Shown in pieces: positions 24,088 to 31,233 of a DNA stretch of 37,818 nucleotides. The notes beneath the pieces are model-generated. The model had not been told where the DNA came from. It saw nothing but the letters and a program-made list of their open reading frames with translations, and made no database searches. Made by a program: the position numbers and the translations under genes. Source of the stretch: a virus. How positions within the stretch are numbered: the first letter of the stretch is position 1; each line of letters begins with the position of its first letter. The DNA is taken from positions 1 to 37,818 of IMG/VR virus record IMGVR_UViG_3300045135_001981; one strand, 5' to 3'.

Positions 24088-24263
24088 TGTTGGGTCTCAT
24101 TGATTCTATCTAATAGAGGGTTTAATTTCTGATGTGAATTAGTACATCCATTGGATTCAATGGCTGAAACTATCTTTTGGGCTGCTTGATTTCTGCTTTT
24201 TATTTGATCATTGGAAGCTAATGTAATGGCTACTAAGAGACATATATAAAAAATATCTCGCAT
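24084..24263 (-). CDS. Small secreted or membrane-anchored protein
   Basis: 59 residues. The first 15 are hydrophobic (RDIFYICLLVAITLA), like a short signal anchor; the rest is polar with one Cys. Ends in ATGA overlap with the next gene; the ribosome site is weak (AAAGAAA). Confidence 0.5.
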   Translation of the reverse strand: MRDIFYICLLVAITLASNDQIKSRNQAAQKIVSAIESNGCTNSHQKLNPLLDRINETQQ

Positions 24264-24289
24264 ATTTATTTCTTTTGAAAAAAATTAAT

Positions 24290-24322
24290 CCATATACAGG
24301 CACCGGAGGTGCCCATATATGG
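24290..24322 (-). terminator. Terminator of the RNAP2 gene
   Basis: The - strand RNA forms a 15-bp stem, CCAUAUAUGGGCACC / GGUGCCUGUAUAUGG, with a UCC loop, then AUUAAUUUUUUUC. Two pairs are G-U in this RNA but would be C-A mismatches in the opposite strand, so the structure acts in the leftward transcript. Confidence 0.65.
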
Positions 24323-24329
24323 GAATAAC

Positions 24330-25310
24330 TTAACTAAGGGGATATTCGGAATCTTTAATATAATCCGATAGATTATCGATTTTCTTTTTGATGGATAGAT
24401 CTAATCCAGTAATTTCACTTAGGATACTGCCAAGTAAATCCATATCAGCTAATTCACATAGGATATCTATATAGTTTTGACGTACTTCGTTCATATACTT
24501 AGGTGATGCGCCAAACGCATCAAATACGCATAGCAACTCAAAGCCTTGCTTATGTGCTCTACGAATCATTTCCCTCTCAATCCATGCATCTATACTCTGC
24601 ACAATATTAGCTGCAAGAGAGACACCTGTATCTGTAGGGGCATTGATAGTAGCGTTATAGGTAAAAGAACTACCTAACTCGTCTACCTCAATCTTAGTAC
24701 CATGAACTTCTTTCTTTACTTTAACTTTAGATACGCATCCATCAGGTAGAGTCCATTGATGATATAAGACATCTGATTGCCAACATCCTTGTACGTCTTC
24801 CAAGTATTCAAGAGCACTGGGAAATACATCTTTAAGTGCCCTATAGAAAGCATCTAATTCAGGAGTACCTTCACCAAATACTTCCAGTGGCTTAGCTTTA
24901 CTCCCATAGAAGACCGTCATTGTTGGGGGTTTCATGAGTGATCGAGGAATCTCTACACTAGTATATTTATTCATAGCTGTAGTAGCATTTCCATAACCGT
25001 CTTCTCGTTTACCTGTATTAATTAGGTTCACTTGAGAGGCAGTAATTTTACAGCCCATAAGACAAGCCATGATTTGTAAACCTGATGCAGTAGCATCTAT
25101 ATACATAACATGGCCTGTAGCTTTGCCGTACCTAGCGTCATGCATAGCTATGAGTGCTTTCTTTGCTAGGAAAGGCTCATCTGCAGATTCCCAATCAAAT
25201 TCTTCCTGTGCATCATACCAAGCTATACGTTCATCCCATGTAAGCTTGTCATGTCCAAAGCAATTAGCAATATCAATCTTTAAGTAATCTAGTCCACTAA
25301 ATAGCTGCAT
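24330..25310 (-). CDS. RNA polymerase 2, large catalytic subunit (N4 gp16-like)
   Basis: Carries the catalytic motifs of T7-type single-subunit RNA polymerases: motif A HVMYIDATASGLQIM (D72, metal ligand), motif B RSLMKPPTMTVFYGSK (about 123-138; K and Y for NTP and sugar selection), motif C LCVFDAFGASP (D264, metal ligand; His of the usual HD is Phe). With its partner at 26184 it makes the N4-type heterodimeric RNAPII that reads middle genes. 326 residues against about 400 in N4. Start overlaps the previous stop (TAATG). Confidence 0.9.
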   Translation of the reverse strand: MQLFSGLDYLKIDIANCFGHDKLTWDERIAWYDAQEEFDWESADEPFLAKKALIAMHDARYGKATGHVMYIDATASGLQIMACLMGCKITASQVNLINTGKREDGYGNATTAMNKYTSVEIPRSLMKPPTMTVFYGSKAKPLEVFGEGTPELDAFYRALKDVFPSALEYLEDVQGCWQSDVLYHQWTLPDGCVSKVKVKKEVHGTKIEVDELGSSFTYNATINAPTDTGVSLAANIVQSIDAWIEREMIRRAHKQGFELLCVFDAFGASPKYMNEVRQNYIDILCELADMDLLGSILSEITGLDLSIKKKIDNLSDYIKDSEYPLS

Positions 25311-25684
25311 TACATCATCTCCTTAAGTTTGGTTATTACGTCCTCCTCTACGAATAGCAAAGGAAGTTCTGGATCTACTTCTGTATTAAATATTTGAGGT
25401 ATTACTGATCTACGTACATGCATGATGCTACCTGTACGATATACATCAGATAGATTCTTTACACGATCGGCATTGATATTTGATTGGGTTGGATCAATGG
25501 CTACAAGTGCTATGTACTCTTCTGTGAGATCATCACATGATTTACATAAACCGTAACCAGTGACAGTCTCATCTTTAGGTATATCTTTAAGTTTTTTATG
25601 GATTAAAATCCCAGTATTGTGCTCGTGTACTTCACCGCATACAGGGCAAACATTCTTTTCCATTGCAACATAGTTATTAGACAT
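25310..25684 (-). CDS. Zinc-ribbon protein
   Basis: 124 residues: CPVCG near 13-17 and CKSCDD near 47-52, separated by GILIHKKLKDIP...TGYGLC, a pattern I recognise from a conserved phage zinc-ribbon protein of unknown role. Lies between the two polymerase subunit genes and is coupled to RNAP2, so it may help transcription. Confidence 0.7.
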   Translation of the reverse strand: MSNNYVAMEKNVCPVCGEVHEHNTGILIHKKLKDIPKDETVTGYGLCKSCDDLTEEYIALVAIDPTQSNINADRVKNLSDVYRTGSIMHVRRSVIPQIFNTEVDPELPLLFVEEDVITKLKEMM

Positions 25685-25694
25685 CGTATTTTCC

Positions 25695-25874
25695 TTACAT
25701 ATAAAAGAAGTAACTTAATGGGTAGGACATAGGTATACCGTCAACATCTACGGTGTACCTGCCCCCTTTGATTTCAATTAATGGGTATATCTCATGTTTT
25801 CGTATAGGCCCTACAGTCTTAATTGCTTTTACTCTTCGTCCTTTTGTAGGGCCACTAATACTATTCTTTATCAT
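25695..25874 (-). CDS. Small basic protein
   Basis: 59 residues from an ATG at 25874 inside the end of the upstream gene: MIKNSISGPTKGRRVKAIKT, then beta strands (YPLIEIKGGRYTVDVDG). It fills an otherwise empty 180-base gap with the same strand and spacing as its neighbours. Function unknown. Confidence 0.5.
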   Translation of the reverse strand: MIKNSISGPTKGRRVKAIKTVGPIRKHEIYPLIEIKGGRYTVDVDGIPMSYPLSYFFYM

Positions 25875-26187
25875 TTGTAGCTACCGTTAAGATTTTCTTT
25901 TGTGTATCCATAGCACCAGCTAGACCTATCGAAGCTAATTCTTTCATGCCTTCTATAGTGGTAGGATCTATGTCTACTCCTTGCACAGATTTGCCTTCAT
26001 GTATGGATTCAAATATCCGCACATTTCCTCTAGCTAATGCATTGTATATACCCATGATTTCTTCTAATTGCTTAACATCTTTTACAACTTTTTTATACTG
26101 AGAAGCGTAAGCTGCATTCTTAAAAGTTAGATGTAATGCATAGATAACTGAGGCTATGGTGATTGCTAATAAGACATTTTCATTCAT
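25861..26187 (-). CDS. Membrane-anchored small protein
   Basis: 108 residues with an N-terminal hydrophobic helix (NVLLAITIASVIYALHL, about 3-19) and a soluble, helical remainder (VKDVKQLEEIMGIYNAL). Over the stop of the RNAP1 gene by 4 bases. Spanin-like or other envelope roles cannot be decided. Confidence 0.65.
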   Translation of the reverse strand: MNENVLLAITIASVIYALHLTFKNAAYASQYKKVVKDVKQLEEIMGIYNALARGNVRIFESIHEGKSVQGVDIDPTTIEGMKELASIGLAGAMDTQKKILTVATNDKE

Positions 26188-27098
26188 GTTAATATTTCCT
26201 TTTTAGTTAATTCAATGATAGATCGTTTGTATTTACTAGATTGATAACTACAGTGGTATCCTTGACAATACATGCGCAGGCGCTGATCTACTCTATGAGT
26301 AAGATAGAAGCCATTACCTGCAATAAGTAAGTCTTGGTATACCTGTTTGCTAGACTCTTTCATAATCATAAAATTAGATATCTTTTCAGGAGTATCTAAT
26401 TCTTTACTAGGTGCTTCTTCAATTTCTAACATTCTTGGTTCAAGAGATAACTGAATATTATTTCTAATATTAATTACGTCTAAAGGCATTTTCCCACGAT
26501 GAGTATTACCTTTAAGCATTATTGGTTCATGGGCACCAGCAGTTAGGTAACCACAATCCCAGTTATTTCTGATTTCATTAGGTTTACATATGAGAGGTGG
26601 TAAATACTTTACATCAGAGATGTATTGTACTACCTCAGGAGATAGGGCATATTTACATGTTACTAAGGCACTACCAGTAACACTTGCTGATGGTTTGATT
26701 ACATCATATAAATCGCTATTACATACTATTGTAACAAGCTCTGCTGCAGTCTTAACTCCATCAAATATATCCGGATACTTTAGTACATGAGCCAGTCTCC
26801 CAGCTACAGATTGGATAGTAAGGTATCCATTAGGTACACTAGCAACAGGTAATATGATAAGAAGTATTTCATATACAATATCATCAATACTTAAGTCTAA
26901 TTCTCTTAAATGAGCTATACGCATATCCTTACTAGGAAAATACTTTTGGCTCATATAATTCTGAATCAGCTGACAAGCAGTATCGATTTTATCTCCGAAA
27001 GTATTATTATCCATTTGGATAATTTCTTTCATAATCTTCTCTCGAACATTGCGCTTAGAGAATTTATCTTCAATTACTACTTGCTCTAGTCTTAACAT
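26184..27098 (-). CDS. RNA polymerase 1, small subunit of RNAPII (N4 gp15-like)
   Basis: 304 residues equal to the N-terminal part of a T7-type RNA polymerase. PPLICKPNEIRNNWDCGYLT fits the P-P-x(6)-W-x(3)-G-G-Y region, and the C-terminal FYLTHRVDQRLRMYCQGYH fits the D-x-R-G-R-x-Y promoter/hybrid-binding segment. The catalytic motifs are in the separate gene at 24330. Start at 27098 has GAGGAAAT upstream. Confidence 0.85.
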   Translation of the reverse strand: MLRLEQVVIEDKFSKRNVREKIMKEIIQMDNNTFGDKIDTACQLIQNYMSQKYFPSKDMRIAHLRELDLSIDDIVYEILLIILPVASVPNGYLTIQSVAGRLAHVLKYPDIFDGVKTAAELVTIVCNSDLYDVIKPSASVTGSALVTCKYALSPEVVQYISDVKYLPPLICKPNEIRNNWDCGYLTAGAHEPIMLKGNTHRGKMPLDVINIRNNIQLSLEPRMLEIEEAPSKELDTPEKISNFMIMKESSKQVYQDLLIAGNGFYLTHRVDQRLRMYCQGYHCSYQSSKYKRSIIELTKKEILT

Positions 27099-27286
27099 AA
27101 TATTTCCTCAAATATTAAGAATTCATTTGGATTGATGGGTTCCATGCGCTCTAGTAATGCATACATCTCTTTATCATTAGCTGCATACACACAGGTACAT
27201 GGTGTCAATTCACCAATCATTAATTTGTCATGATTAGTAGAGAACACTAAGTATTTCTTAAGCTTTTTCTTTTTGAAGAATTGCAT
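27092..27286 (-). CDS. Hypothetical small protein
   Basis: 64 residues: very basic start (MQFFKKKKLKKY), beta strands, then an acidic end. AAGGAG precedes the ATG. It overlaps its upstream neighbour by 40 bases and RNAP1 by 7. Function unknown. Confidence 0.6.
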   Translation of the reverse strand: MQFFKKKKLKKYLVFSTNHDKLMIGELTPCTCVYAANDKEMYALLERMEPINPNEFLIFEEILC

Positions 27287-27510
27287 AACGCTAACTCCTT
27301 TGAAATTTCAATTTGAATAATCATGGATTTACACTCCATTTCTAGAATATCAGTCCAATACTTTAAAGCTAATTCTGAGGGGATTACAGAGACTTCTGTA
27401 AGAAGCGGTACCATATGTCCCCTTACTTCTATAATCTGCTTACAGAGCTTCTGGTGAAGCCTCAGCATAGCTATATACTTCTGGTAAGGGAACTTACCCT
27501 TTATGTACAT
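27247..27510 (-). CDS. Hypothetical helical protein
   Basis: 87 residues, mostly helical (YIAMLRLHQKLCKQIIEVRG, WTDILEMECKSMIIQIEISK). Its start overlaps the end of a 28-codon gene. Function unknown. Confidence 0.6.
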   Translation of the reverse strand: MYIKGKFPYQKYIAMLRLHQKLCKQIIEVRGHMVPLLTEVSVIPSELALKYWTDILEMECKSMIIQIEISKELALCNSSKRKSLRNT

Positions 27511-27580
27511 ATGAAATTACTGTCTTACGGCGAGTGACGCCATTCTCAATTGATACTTTCTTAGTAATTACTTTAATCAT
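27494..27580 (-). CDS. Very small basic peptide
   Basis: 28 residues (MIKVITKKVSIENGVTRRKT then VISYVHKG) with a near-perfect ribosome site (AAGGAGATAGTA before ATG). The strong site and exact gap filling argue for a real early peptide despite its size. Confidence 0.5.
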   Translation of the reverse strand: MIKVITKKVSIENGVTRRKTVISYVHKG

Positions 27581-27582
27581 TA

Positions 27583-27867
27583 CTATCTCCTTAATAGAAT
27601 TGTTAGTTTTTCTGCTTTAGTCATGTTATTTAAGTTTTCTTTTTTCTCTGCTAAACGTAGATCCATAACTGTAATATAGACACGAATATCGGTATCTTTC
27701 ATTGCTAGGTGGTGTTTCCACTCTCCCGTTGTTAAAAAAGAAGTATGCACATTTGTAGTTATATTTTTTCGGTGTATCAAAACACCCGTATAGTACCTAA
27801 GAATATGTCTACTTTTTCTTTTATGGGTTAAGTTATACTTAATACCTGTAAGCCTACCTGCTGACAT
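27583..27867 (-). CDS. Early protein of the TPAEKM-LLLRG family (1)
   Basis: 94 residues. Ends NMTKAEKLTILLRR and contains LTTGEWKHHLAMKDTDIRVY, matching the member at 29382 (LTTGEWCTFEGMKDHEIRER, NMTPAEKMTQLLLRG). N-terminus basic (KRKSRHILRYYTG). One of four early paralogues; function unknown. Confidence 0.7.
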   Translation of the reverse strand: MSAGRLTGIKYNLTHKRKSRHILRYYTGVLIHRKNITTNVHTSFLTTGEWKHHLAMKDTDIRVYITVMDLRLAEKKENLNNMTKAEKLTILLRR

Positions 27868-27894
27868 ATAACTGTCTCCTTAACATAAAAGAAT

Positions 27895-27916
27895 AAAGGA
27901 ACCCGAAGGCTCCTTT
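27895..27916 (-). terminator. UUCG-tetraloop hairpin after the 27929 gene
   Basis: The - strand RNA reads AAAGGAGCC-UUCG-GGUUCCUUU, a 9-bp stem (one G-U), 13 bases after the stop, followed by AUUCUUUUAUG. Could act as a weak intrinsic terminator or processing site. Confidence 0.6.
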
Positions 27917-27928
27917 AATGGATTGATC

Positions 27929-28192
27929 CTAAAGCTCTAGTTGCTTAGGTTCGTGATCTACTAATGCAATATTTGCAGTGATTTCTAGATCAATATCTTT
28001 ATTTTCACCTACCTTTACACCTGATTTAGCAAGTAAAGCTTCTGTGATCTGGTGACCACGATGAAGAGGAATACCTCCAAGCTTATGGGCTTTACCATTC
28101 TTATCAGTAACAGATAGATTTAACCAAGCATCAGCCTGACGTACGCCATTTTTCATTACTGGTTTAGGTGCATTGTTTTCTTGAATAGCCAT
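27929..28192 (-). CDS. Hypothetical early protein
   Basis: 87 residues, beta-rich: ADAWLNLSVTDKNGKAHKLG then GIPLHRGHQITEALLAKSG and a final DIDLEITANIALVDHE. First gene downstream of promoter candidate P3. Similar short proteins occur in other phages with no known role. Confidence 0.7.
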   Translation of the reverse strand: MAIQENNAPKPVMKNGVRQADAWLNLSVTDKNGKAHKLGGIPLHRGHQITEALLAKSGVKVGENKDIDLEITANIALVDHEPKQLEL

Positions 28193-28242
28193 AATATTAT
28201 TTCCTTAATTAAGAATTAAATTTGTGGAATGATTTCCATTTC

Positions 28243-28257
28243 TAGGCGGAACGCCTA
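28243..28257 (-). promoter_or_regulatory. Candidate virion RNA polymerase early promoter P3
   Basis: + (template) strand hairpin TAGGCG-GAA-CGCCTA, 50 bases before the ATG at 28192; - strand continues GAAATGGAAA. The layout of a 5-7-bp stem, 3-base purine loop on the template and a nearby GG start matches N4 early promoters. P1 and P2 share the flanks. Confidence 0.55.
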
Positions 28258-28329
28258 ACGGAGTAACGTAATCACTAAGTAATTAGCTACGAAGACGAGG
28301 AGTAACTGTGTTGTGTGCTTTGAGAGTGG

Positions 28330-28347
28330 TAGTCCCCGAAGGGACTA
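28330..28347 (-). terminator. UUCG-tetraloop hairpin upstream of P3
   Basis: - strand RNA UAGUCCC-UUCG-GGGACUA, 7-bp stem containing the TAG stop of the 27-residue gene. It lies between that gene and P3, as a boundary between transcripts. No T tract. Confidence 0.6.
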
Positions 28348-28428
28348 GATAGATAACATAAGCATTAGACCAAAGCTGGCACCTAGAGCAAATATAACTA
28401 AACTACCTATAAAATTATTTGATTTCAT
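28345..28428 (-). CDS. Very small membrane peptide
   Basis: 27 residues, MKSNNFIGSLVIFALGASFG then LMLMLSI: a single hydrophobic helix after a short polar head. Ends in the hairpin above. Ribosome site weak. Plausible early membrane peptide. Confidence 0.4.
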   Translation of the reverse strand: MKSNNFIGSLVIFALGASFGLMLMLSI

Positions 28429-28438
28429 ATTACATTTC

Positions 28439-28717
28439 TCACTTAAGTAATAACATGTAAACTTCTTCTTGTTTGGTTTTAACAGTTCCATGAAATAGCT
28501 CTAATACGATTTCTAATCTAACATCTCCCTTTTTGGGTTTATCGTATACAATCCATTGGCTATTTGTGCACTTAGTTATACATAGCTGTGAGTCTGTTAA
28601 ATCACTATACCAATCATATGTAATAACCCCAAATTCTGAATGTTCTATTACAGGTATTAACCTCTCCTTATCGGTATCAAAGAAGAATGGTTTTTTCTTA
28701 TTGCTTGTATTATTCAC
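28439..28717 (-). CDS. Early protein of the TPAEKM-LLLRG family (2)
   Basis: 92 residues. Divergent member: SQWIVYDKPKKGDVRLEIVL followed by KTKQEEVYMLLLK aligns with the W...D-x-R-x(3)-V and T-x-x-E-x-x-x-L-L-L parts of the others. Overlaps the next member's end by 8 bases. Function unknown. Confidence 0.65.
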   Translation of the reverse strand: MNNTSNKKKPFFFDTDKERLIPVIEHSEFGVITYDWYSDLTDSQLCITKCTNSQWIVYDKPKKGDVRLEIVLELFHGTVKTKQEEVYMLLLK

Positions 28718-29102
28718 TTTTATCTCCTAACAATAGTACTGCCATATGTTCAGCAGGTGTATGAGGACGTTCATTAAATAGTACAACTGGTAATCGGATG
28801 TCTGAGTCCAATAGATACTTTTCATTTACCCACACCCCTTTAGTAGTTTTGGTTATCCAATTGATACTTTGGAATTTAGTTCCTCTATAGTAATACTGAG
28901 AAGTAATGCTATAGCTGACAAGTCCTTCTTTTTTATCTATCTGGTCTACACAAGGCACTAAGCCTTTTAAGGCAGCACTGTACATACGAGATACTTCCTT
29001 TCTAGTTAGTACTCCATTAATACAGTATTGACTTAATTCCTGTCGTAGGTCTGATAATTGTCTACTATTGGGTAATTGAATTTCTTTCTTTATGCCTTTC
29101 AA
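28710..29102 (-). CDS. Early protein of the TPAEKM-LLLRG family (3)
   Basis: 130 residues. N-terminal helical part (QLSDLRQELSQYCINGVLTR), then TTKGVWVNEKYLLDSDIRLP and PHTPAEHMAVLLLGDKSE at the C-terminus, matching the member at 29382. Overlaps its neighbour by 38 bases. Function unknown. Confidence 0.7.
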   Translation of the reverse strand: MKGIKKEIQLPNSRQLSDLRQELSQYCINGVLTRKEVSRMYSAALKGLVPCVDQIDKKEGLVSYSITSQYYYRGTKFQSINWITKTTKGVWVNEKYLLDSDIRLPVVLFNERPHTPAEHMAVLLLGDKSE

Positions 29103-29385
29103 CAGTAGCCTCCTTAAGTATTGCTATACGGTTACCATTATTCTCGCCCCAGTTCATAATCTTTCTGGTTTGAAGAGATATGATTAATCCTTTACGTGTA
29201 ACTAGATACTCAGTATCCCTGTACACTACATGAGTAGCAGGAGCACGAGGTATATAAGTTAACTGGGTTAGTTTTACGAATCTCTTACCTACCACAGGAG
29301 ACAGGATATGTGCCTTGTCTGCTATGATAGCTAATATAATAAATGGTTCAGATTTATACTGAACATAGGTACCTATTTGCATCAT
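29065..29385 (-). CDS. Hypothetical early protein
   Basis: 106 residues, beta-rich (QIGTYVQYKSEPFIILAIIA) with a basic C-terminus. The opening V-Q-Y-x(4)-F-I-I-L-A resembles small SH3-like beta barrels, but I cannot confirm this. Overlaps both neighbours. Confidence 0.65.
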   Translation of the reverse strand: MMQIGTYVQYKSEPFIILAIIADKAHILSPVVGKRFVKLTQLTYIPRAPATHVVYRDTEYLVTRKGLIISLQTRKIMNWGENNGNRIAILKEATVERHKERNSITQ

Positions 29386-29642
29386 GTTTGGCTTCCTCGT
29401 AATAGTAATTGAGTCATTTTTTCTGCGGGAGTCATATTAAGTAGTGAAGCATTGCCATCACCGTCGATTAACACTCTTTCCCTTATTTCGTGATCCTTCA
29501 TACCCTCAAATGTACACCACTCTCCGGTAGTCAGTTTCCAGATAAGAAACCTTACATTTAAATAACGTGAATGTAGAAACAGACATACTTCTTTATTTCT
29601 TTTAGCTAATGGTTGACGTATTCCCATATCAGGAGGAAACAT
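29382..29642 (-). CDS. Early protein of the TPAEKM-LLLRG family (4)
   Basis: 86 residues. LTTGEWCTFEGMKDHEIRER and the C-terminal NMTPAEKMTQLLLRGSQT define the family. Starts two bases after the stop of the 51-residue gene, whose last codons (GGGGAG) serve as ribosome site. Confidence 0.7.
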   Translation of the reverse strand: MFPPDMGIRQPLAKRNKEVCLFLHSRYLNVRFLIWKLTTGEWCTFEGMKDHEIRERVLIDGDGNASLLNMTPAEKMTQLLLRGSQT

Positions 29643-29644
29643 AT

Positions 29645-29800
29645 TTACTCCCCTACGTACATATCTATTACTATATCTTCTAACTCATCTAGGGATAACC
29701 AATCGCAATTAGATAAGTCCCATGCATTATCTAATTCAGAGTTAAGAATGTGATTTATTAAATACTGTTGGTACATTGCTAAATTCAATTTAATGTTCAT
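29645..29800 (-). CDS. Small acidic early protein
   Basis: 51 residues, MNIKLNLAMYQQYLINHILN then an acidic half with WDLSNCDWLSLDELEDIVID. AAAGAGGA lies eight bases before the ATG. Tightly coupled to the following gene. Net charge strongly negative; a DNA-mimic or inhibitor role is possible but unsupported. Confidence 0.6.
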   Translation of the reverse strand: MNIKLNLAMYQQYLINHILNSELDNAWDLSNCDWLSLDELEDIVIDMYVGE

Positions 29801-29831
29801 TAGGTATCCTCTTTATCAGGTGGGATGTGAT

Positions 29832-29907
29832 CGTAGCGGAGCTACGGAATAGGGATATCTATTCACAAGATATATAGGTTATTTATTCCCATATATCTCA
29901 TGAATAG
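29832..29907 (-). repeat. GGA-loop hairpin and adjacent imperfect 17-bp inverted repeat
   Basis: CGTAGC-GGA-GCTACG (29832-29846) resembles an N4-type template-strand promoter hairpin upstream of the 51-residue gene, but lacks the TAAAAATGGA flank of P1-P3. Next to it CTATTCACAAGATATAT (29859-29875) pairs with ATATATCTCATGAATAG (29891-29907), two mismatches. The 157-base gap holds no gene; it may be a terminator/promoter boundary. Confidence 0.45.
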
Positions 29908-29957
29908 TAATTGATTTATTTAGTTTCAACAGATACGCTGAACACCGAGCGGCGCTG

Positions 29958-30281
29958 TTAGTTATCTACTAGTCCTCCATTATCTTCTATTACAGATTCA
30001 ATTACTTCTCTAGGTACGTACGCGTACACAGTATCTGTAGGTCTATCAGCATCTTCTATATATTCCATTAATGCTTCAACACGTTTAGTAGGAAAACCTA
30101 CTTCAAAGTGGGTGTAGTGTGAATAGGACTTAACAGGTGAGTTCTCACGAGGAGTACAGTAATGATAATCTCCGGCTTGTACGCTCATCCTTAAACCAGA
30201 CTTACATATGACTTCACCTGTCATTTGACGTCCATGACGTCCTTTGTAATTTGCATCTAGGTATTTGTTTAATTCAGACAT
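29958..30281 (-). CDS. Conserved hypothetical phage protein
   Basis: 107 residues: NKYLDANYKGRHGRQMTGEV, then HYTHFEVGFPTKRVEALMEY and PTDTVYAYVPREVIESVIED. I recognise this as a phage protein found in many tailed phages, with no known function. Early position suggests host takeover. Confidence 0.75.
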   Translation of the reverse strand: MSELNKYLDANYKGRHGRQMTGEVICKSGLRMSVQAGDYHYCTPRENSPVKSYSHYTHFEVGFPTKRVEALMEYIEDADRPTDTVYAYVPREVIESVIEDNGGLVDN

Positions 30282-30295
30282 AGTTATTTCCTTAG

Positions 30296-30655
30296 TTATT
30301 TATTAAATTTGATTTTATGTTCTTGGTAATCATTCCCTATACGTGGATATCCCATACCTGCTAGTAACATGTTTTCAGACATGCTGTAGTCAGTATCGTA
30401 TAAATGATGGGTATTTATGTACTGTTCTATGCATCTATTGAAATGATATTTACGATACTCAGGACAACGAGTATTCAAATATGAGGTAAGTCCATAAGGC
30501 CCTGTTTCACAGCCTATTTGTTCACCCCTTACATTCCAGCTTCTGTTGTAACACCATGCAGTAATCAGAGGCCCACCATCATTAGGGTCAATGACTATAC
30601 GAGTAGATGTAGGTGAAACATGTAAGGTTATACCGTTAACGTTTGCTTTATTCAT
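30296..30655 (-). CDS. Hypothetical early protein
   Basis: 119 residues with a beta-rich N-terminal half (GITLHVSPTSTRIVIDPND) and a helical Cys/His/Tyr-rich second half. First gene behind promoter candidate P2. Function unknown. Confidence 0.7.
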   Translation of the reverse strand: MNKANVNGITLHVSPTSTRIVIDPNDGGPLITAWCYNRSWNVRGEQIGCETGPYGLTSYLNTRCPEYRKYHFNRCIEQYINTHHLYDTDYSMSENMLLAGMGYPRIGNDYQEHKIKFNK

Positions 30656-30697
30656 GAAGTATGCCTCCAGTTTGTTAGTTGATTCTTTCCATTTTTA

Positions 30698-30708
30698 GAC
30701 GGAACGTC
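30698..30708 (-). promoter_or_regulatory. Candidate virion RNA polymerase early promoter P2
   Basis: Short hairpin GACG-GAA-CGTC on the + (template) strand, 43 bases before the ATG at 30655; - strand continues TAAAAATGGAAAG. Stem is only 4 bp, but the flanks match P1 and P3 (TCCATTTTTAG on the + strand). Confidence 0.5.
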
Positions 30709-30810
30709 AGCAGAGTTTGTGATTACATAAAAGTTTAGGAAGAAGAGTTTATAAGATCTATCTTAGGATCTGTCTTAATGTGTTGTGTTGTGTGCCCTTA
30801 AAAAAGATTA

Positions 30811-30841
30811 ATACCCCACAGCCGTTTAGGCTATAGGGTAT
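30811..30841 (-). terminator. Intrinsic terminator after the first early gene
   Basis: - strand: ATACCC, inner AGCC/GGCT stem, GGGTAT, then TAATCTTTTTTAA. Stem of 6 bp with a nested 4-bp hairpin and a T-rich tail. Eight bases after the stop at 30849. Confidence 0.75.
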
Positions 30842-30848
30842 GTATCGG

Positions 30849-31070
30849 TTACAGATCTACAGTTTTAGTAGATGCAGTAGCTTCAAGGTTTGCAAGCTGT
30901 TGTTTTAATTCATTAGTTCTAGCAGCACCCTCTAATTTCTGTTGATTATAGAAGTCTTCTGATGCTTGCTCTGCAACCTTAGCTAGGTTATCACTAGCAG
31001 TAGCTATACGGTTCACTGCAGTAAATAGAGTGAAGAATGTAGCGAAGAATGCGTTAAGTGCTTTAATCAT
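30849..31070 (-). CDS. First early protein, amphipathic N-terminal helix
   Basis: 73 residues: MIKALNAFFATFFTLFTAVN is hydrophobic/aromatic and could insert in the membrane; the rest is a charged helix with coiled-coil character (NELKQQLANLEATA). Lone gene between promoter P1 and an intrinsic terminator, so probably strongly expressed at once after infection. Confidence 0.7.
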   Translation of the reverse strand: MIKALNAFFATFFTLFTAVNRIATASDNLAKVAEQASEDFYNQQKLEGAARTNELKQQLANLEATASTKTVDL

Positions 31071-31233
31071 AATAGTACTCCGAAGATTAATTAAAAAAGA
31101 AAAGAAAAGAATGAGTACCTAGATAGCCCTAGGATTTGGGATAGATTTATTAAACGACGAGCTATGCCGTTGTTGGTTTGTTGCCTCCAACTAGCGGTAC
31201 GATTACATTAGGAGCTGTACCTACTCCATTTTT

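Noticed and set aside
22504-24313. UCC/GGA-loop hairpins as further virion RNA polymerase promoters
   Set aside because: They resemble N4 promoter hairpins but lack the TAAAAATGGA flank of P1-P3, adjoin stop codons, and one has wobble pairs that only work in RNA; kept as RNA elements.
28250-28258. GCCTAACGG next to promoter P3 as a possible attC core
   Set aside because: It is the right arm of the P3 hairpin and has no second core within 150 bases.
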